Assembly: GCA_032718475.1 (NCBI GenBank)
Contig: JAUCBJ010007751.1
Location: 1-64,000 of the forward strand
Source: Nemertoderma westbladi
Taxonomy: Eukaryota; Xenacoelomorpha; Nemertodermatida; Nemertodermatidae
Direction of reading: 5' to 3'
Length of the DNA: 64,000 nt
The notes under the pieces are model-generated. The model saw nothing but the letters and a program-made list of their open reading frames with translations, was not told where the DNA came from and ran no database searches. Positions 59,429-64,000 of the stretch are shown here, in pieces. Position 1 is the first letter of the stretch, and every line of letters starts with the position of its first letter. The translations under genes were made by a program, and so were the position numbers.

Positions 59429-60017
59429 TACAGAGGGTGGTGGTATACCCTTTTGTGTATTTACTAATTTATCGCGTTCTAACGCGATACTTTGCTGCAC
59501 TTCTTGCAACTCTAACCTACTCTCTCTAATTGTTCCCTTTAACTGCTGCACAGTTCCCTCCATCTCCTGGGCCTGCTGAGAGGAGCGAGAATGTTGTTCC
59601 CTCAGCTGTCCGAGCAGGAGACCCATCTCCCGTCGTCCCTCATCTACCCACTCGACCGCCGAAGCGGGAGGCGCCAACGTTGTAGTGGGCGGACGAGGGA
59701 CAACGGGCGACAAGTCATGAATATTTCGCTCGGAGTCCAGGACATGAACAATTTCAGGGGTGGTTCTGTGGGGCACAGGTAGCTTCGTGCTGTGCAGAGG
59801 GAATTTAGAGGTAGGTTCAGGGAGTACAGGTGTCTCTATCACCGAAGGGGTGGCTTCGAGAACAGGCCTAATTATTTCAGGCTCATCTACTATAGTAGGG
59901 AGTCTTTCTATGTTAATTATTTGGTCTGTGGGTTCTATACTACCTAAGTTTGTGTTATTTAGTTTCCTTCTAACAGCTGGGGGCAAATCAGGCAATTTCT
60001 GACGGTGGACATTCTTC
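59429..60017 (-). pseudogene. BEL/Pao-like Gag, N-terminal linker and coiled coil
   Basis: The open frame begins after a TAG near 60020 and runs to the RTE insertion. It encodes LPDLPPAVRRKLNNTNLG, a Pro/Thr-rich linker, and a coiled-coil segment rich in Glu/Gln (LLGQLREQHSRSSQQAQEME, then TVQQLKGTIRESRLELQEV). Its last codons enter the target duplication, and the part beyond the insertion continues in the same frame. It overlaps the end of the Ala-rich ORF (60714-59959) in another frame, so the two were probably one protein, separated by an indel or a frameshift site between 59959 and 60017. Confidence 0.65.
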
Positions 60018-60714
60018 TACGTCTGCTTAGACGAGATCTATTTCCTCCGCCTTCAGGATCGGTGGTATCGCCTTCCTCAGATGATGTATATCCCTGTCTT
60101 TTGGGAGTTGATCGACCCATCATCTGCATTTGACTAGCTGTTAACTGTTTATTTATGCAGTCTTGATTCTCCTGAATGTTTTCCAATTCTAGTTGGGTGG
60201 TTTCTTCAGAGGCTCTCCGTTCTGCTTCTGCCACTGCCTCTGCCGCTGCCACTGCCGCCTTTCTTTCCGCTTCGGCCGCTGCCACTGCCGCCTTTCTTTC
60301 CACTTCTACTGCCTTTCTTTCCACTTCTACCGCCTTTCTTTCCGCTTCTACTTCTGCCGCTGCCGCTGCCGCTGCTGCTGCCGCTTTTCTTTCCGCTTCT
60401 GCCGCTGCCACTGCTGCTGCCACTGCCACTGTCTTTCTGTCTGCTATACGTTTTTTCTTTACTTGTTCTTCTTGGACCCTAGTGATGCGGAGGCGTTCAT
60501 CAAATGTAGCTTGGTTCGCAGCTATCCTATCCGCATCTATTGCGTCCAACACAAGCTTGGCTCCTTCACTATTAGGGCTAAGTCCCGCTTGCGTCCTTTT
60601 GGGCTCCTCCCCGAGGCGCACCCATGAGGCGGACGCTGTCCCACCACCCTTGGGGCCAGTCTGACTGATGTTATTATCAGGCCGGGCCGGAGGGTAGCCC
60701 GATGCTTCCCGGGT
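59959..60714 (-). pseudogene. Ala/Glu/Arg-rich coiled-coil ORF preceding Gag
   Basis: An open frame of about 250 codons with no in-frame ATG at its start, which lies just after a stop. From about residue 45 it has TFDERLRITRVQEEQVKKKR. Next come long repeats of the AEAERKAAVAAAEAERK and EVERKAVEVERKA type, predicted as a highly charged alpha-helix or coiled coil. Then come a Ser/Thr stretch (TPKRQGYTSSEEGD) and an Arg-rich tail (SRLSRRRR). It could be the N-terminal part of the retroelement Gag, which often carries coiled coils, or a separate protein. The antisense strand gives equally long low-complexity frames that I do not call. The missing start suggests decay, splicing or frameshifting. 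Confidence 0.5.
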
Positions 60715-60719
60715 TCAAT

Positions 60720-61880
60720 TTTCAATCCCCCGATCACACCGGCACAGCTCGTCGGTGTAGCCAGATGGTCGGCTACTGTCAACTTACTGTGGCCTGACTG
60801 TACATTGAGCCAACTCAGAGAGTCAACCAGCGGGTGGACCAGTCGATAGCGATCGAGCATCAAGGTCGCCCTTGAGCCAAACCGACGGTCTTGTCCCATG
60901 TGGGCTTGTGCTACCCAACATGGAATATTGACACGTTTTCACCCGCCTCGCCGGCAGTATTGAGGGGAAGTCGGTTCCGCAAACAATACTGACTAGCTCG
61001 AAAGCTAGGAACAAGTAACCACTTACCAGTCACTGTACACGTGTACTCAACAGATGTTCACAATATCAAGTACACTACGGTAAACACAAAATCTGACACA
61101 TACCATGCACACACAGAGGACATAATCGGGAAAGACAAAATTGGGGACAAAATCAGAGGGGACAAAATTGTATCGACTGTTAAAAGAGTCGAGAGTACCT
61201 TATTTTGCCGTCAGGGCAAAATAACTTTGTGTGCACAAAGTATGCTGGGGCGCAGTAAAGATATGGTCCTACTAATACCAGCGGCGACTGAACCAACCGG
61301 CAAGGGTTCCCACACTCACTCGCAGTGGCCATACATACACTCACGTATACCACGTACCCACAGCAACAGAAAGCTTAAGCAAACTGCCACTGATCGTCCA
61401 CACACAAACCACAGATTCCAGAGTATCATTCACTCGGACCATACTACAACACCAACCCCTCCTTGCAGCCGATATTCCGGGTGCCACCTCCATTCCAATA
61501 GTAGTACCAACAGAATCATCAGAAACCTGCCCATTCCGATGCAACACCTCCATTCCAATAGTGCTACCCTGGGAAAAGACACGTTTTGGCAACCGATCGG
61601 AGACAGTAAAGAGTCTGGTCAACTCATACATACCAAACATAGACCTACCACATAGACCACATAAACCACAGATCACACTAAGCCACCACCCCTACTGTGT
61701 ACAGGACTGGCAGTACGGCAACAGGCCGACTAGACGGTACCACGGCACCATGTTGATTCATGGTTCGTAAGACACGAGGGCCTTCAGTAACTCCCTTGCA
61801 CTATAGAAGAGATTTAGCGTGCCCCCAGACCCTCACGAGTCCGCCGCCGCCTGTTCTAGACACACTTATAGAGACCTCAC
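60720..61880. other. No gene seen between the two upstream ORFs
   Basis: No recognised domain. A plus-strand frame of 204 codons (61041-61655), rich in His/Thr, and a minus-strand counterpart have no similarity I recognise. A short direct repeat, cacctccattccaatagt, occurs at about 61485 and 61545. This may be the untranslated leader of the minus-strand gag-like unit. Confidence 0.4.
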
Positions 61881-61884
61881 CTCC

Positions 61885-62913
61885 TTATGCATCTAGCCTT
61901 CTCCTCAACTCTTCATCTCCTACAAAACGTTGATAGTCCGACAGATAGATGTCAATGGCATCCCTCTTATGCGGTTTCTCTGCCGTCACTTCACTTTCCA
62001 CTTGGGAAAATGTAGCGTCTGTTGATTCTCCATGGGTTGAGCGCTCATCCAGCTGAGCTTTCCACTGAGCCGTTCCTTGAACCTGGAGACTCACCCGTTG
62101 AAACCAAGTCTTTACGGCAACTTGCAACGAAGTGTCTTGTCTTCTTTTAGAAGCCTCCTCAAAGGCCGATAAGATTAGCCTGATTCGTAGAATTATTTCT
62201 CTAACTTGATAAAGCAGCTGTCCCTGCTCTTGAGGTCCTTGGGGTTGTTGAAACAGTTGTTCTTTTAATCGCTCCATAGAGCTGAAGAATCCCTGTACGT
62301 ATCCTGCTGCTGACCTCTTCCACACAACTGGATCGATGGTTTCCTTGTTTACTCCCATCCTGTGTATGTCTTCCCAGGCAGCTTCCGATAAATCAAACGG
62401 GAGTCTGGGTCCGGGGAAGTTCCCTTGCGACTCGACCATAGGCTTCAGTTCTTCCCTTGTGTATCCCGCATAACTATCCTTAGTCGATCGCTTATTTCTC
62501 GCCCAATCAATCTGGTGTTCCTCCACCGCAATCAATAACCTCGTGAGTACGGCTGCAGGAAGGATGAGAAGGGGATCCGAATAAACCGCATCTGTCATCT
62601 TTGCTCCGTGCTCGGGTGTCAGCTCTACGGTATCCGCACTACTGGAGCTGTCGGGCTGCTGAGAAATAAGTTCTCGGCTCGCGGGTAGTTGCTGTTCTGG
62701 TGCTTCTTGGTCCCGCTTGACCTGAGCTCAAGTGCCTATGATAGACCTACGATGTTGGACTAGCCTAGGGTCTGATATTACTACGGGAGGGATGATCTTT
62801 CTTACAGTAGGAGGTGAGTTGAACTTCGGTCCTACACATTCCACACTCCTGTCTGGGTCACATATGGTTGTATCTAGGAGACTGTCTGACAGGTTTTGCT
62901 TTGTGTCAGACAT
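61885..62913 (-). CDS. ORF of unknown function with one in-frame TGA
   Basis: One reading frame runs from the ATG at 62913 to the stop at 61885 (343 codons), broken only by a TGA at 62730-62728. The part before it (MSDTKQNLSDSLLDTTICDP) is Asp/Ser-rich. The part after it has an ATG at 62598. It looks helical and folded: ILPAAVLTRLLIAVEEHQID, then LKPMVESQGNFPGPRLPFD, and a long helix REIILRIRLILSAFEEASKR. The end is LSDYQRFVGDEELRRRLDA. No known domain is recognised. The TGA may be a mutation, or a readthrough stop of the kind seen in some retroelement gag genes. Alternatively the protein may simply start at 62598. Position on the same strand upstream of the gag-like ORFs suggests the same element, without proof. 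Confidence 0.5.
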
Positions 62914-62929
62914 GTTGGATTGTACAGTT

Positions 62930-64000
62930 GAATGCCTACTGCTATATTACAGTTTAAGCAAGTCTAGTAATTCAGTATCACCGTTAGCCTAGTAATTAAT
63001 TACCGATACTGCTACTCAGTGTAGCGTGATATATATATAATATATTAGAATACCGGTATGCTTATAGTATATATAAGTATTATTACAGACTAGGTTTGTC
63101 ACAGAATACCGGTAGGTAATTTCAGCACAAATATATATAAATATATAATAGGCCTATCGTGAATACCGGTATGCAGCTTACACTTATAGTATATATAAGT
63201 ATAATTATGAACTAGAATTAATTACAGAATACCGGTATGATTTCAGCCTAAATTTATAGAAACAAATATAATAAGCCTATGGTAAATACCGGTATGTCAA
63301 TTATTTTAGAATAATTGAATTTCTGAAATTTTAGGGGTTACTTGGTTATTATGCTTTACTTGATTACCGTTATTTAAGAAGTAGTCCAACTGATATTTAG
63401 ACCTAATTGTTGTATGACAGGCCTACTATTTTATAAATCGGTTTGAGTTGATTTAAAATATATATACCCCTATAATGGGTTTTGTCAATATTTGAAATAA
63501 ATGTTATTATTTCTGGGGGGAGTCACTACACAGAAGCTGTGCGCTCTCAGTGAAGTGCTACTTGTTGGACACTAAAACAAATAATTCTAATTTACCTAAG
63601 TTACTTAATACTACAAATTATGTACAATTCGGGGTGAGATTACAATCTCTAAATAAACACAAAAATTACACGTACGAAATTTTAGGGTAATTTTATAAGA
63701 AGTCTACAAACCAGCCTAACAAAGGGTTAGAATATCTGGTTATTACAACGAACAGGGTACTACGGTATTTGAAAATAATAAGTAGTAGTAAATATACTGC
63801 GTTGTCCAGGTAGGAAAATACCACCGTCTGACAACTTATAGCCGTATCGCTATAAGTACTACGTTATGTATCACGGAGTATTCCTACCTAGAAGTTAATT
63901 ACCGCGGTCTACCAGAACCAACGTGCCTATTAACCACTTTACAACACAAATATACTGCCTACACACTAATCACCTTCGGAAAGCACTGTACACTAAACCT
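62930..64000. repeat. No gene seen; 121-bp tandem duplication with TACCGGTA
   Basis: From about 63040 to 63300, a segment containing aataccggtatg, ttatagtatatataagtat and a second taccggta is repeated at a 121-bp period (about 2.2 copies). The remainder is AT-rich with no gene recognised. If the minus-strand block is a single element, its upstream border should lie here, but I found no LTR-like match to its other side. Confidence 0.55.

Noticed and set aside
60176-60664. Plus-strand Ala/Ser-rich and Cys/Phe-rich open frames
   Set aside because: Antisense of the charged coiled-coil ORF; repetitive codons keep all frames open.
61041-61655. 204-codon plus-strand ORF
   Set aside because: His/Thr-rich, no recognised domain, lies opposite the retroelement-like genes; probably chance.
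53770-63000. LTR pair for the BEL/Pao-like element
   Set aside because: I compared sequence on both sides by eye and found no matching terminal repeats; a self-alignment would be needed to settle it.

Overview
This is eukaryotic, almost certainly animal, DNA. It is AT-rich and gene-poor, with spliced exons, several retrotransposon classes, short inverted-repeat DNA transposons and four long satellite blocks. An arthropod is my best guess, because the main gene has the organisation of arthropod lola/mod(mdg4)-type loci: shared 5' exons followed by a row of alternative 3' exons, with Pipsqueak helix-turn-helix domains among them. I cannot name the species. || Main gene, minus strand, 10.6-47.0 kb: three upstream exons (47016-46469, 45708-45374, 44882-44792) have matching intron phases and end on a phase-2 donor. 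Downstream lie six candidate terminal exons at 33.0, 32.2, 30.3, 21.3, 18.4 and 10.9 kb. Each starts at a clear acceptor in the same phase, and each encodes one DNA-binding module plus a stop: three BED fingers, one pair of Pipsqueak domains and two pairs of C2H2 fingers. The reading is one regulatory N-terminus joined to a choice of DNA-binding ends of three fold classes. The splicing itself is inferred, not observed. || An intronless GT17 glycosyltransferase (Mgat3-like) lies on the plus strand at 25.2-26.5 kb, inside this locus. || Transposons: a decayed Penelope-like RT (23.9-24.8 kb), a truncated CR1/L2-like RT (27.1-28.2 kb), four copies or fragments of one RTE-like family (36.6, 37.3, 51.3 and 57.9 kb), two nested hAT-like elements with 8-bp duplications (18.9-20.0 kb), a piggyBac-like element with TTAA duplications (48.7-49.8 kb), a pogo/Tigger-like transposase fragment (50.4 kb) and two possible tRNA-derived SINEs. 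|| 52-63 kb, minus strand, is a separate retroelement-like block. It has a BEL/Pao-type gag and aspartic protease, a remnant of the RNase H end directly after the protease (RT missing), an RTE copy inserted in gag, and three further ORFs of unknown function, one heavily broken. || Satellites: 35-bp units (0.84-9.83 kb), 71-bp units (11.2-12.5 kb), 14-bp units (12.7-16.9 kb) and 23-bp units (39.2-44.4 kb), with higher-order structure in several. Long open frames inside the 14-bp array are artefacts of the repeat.
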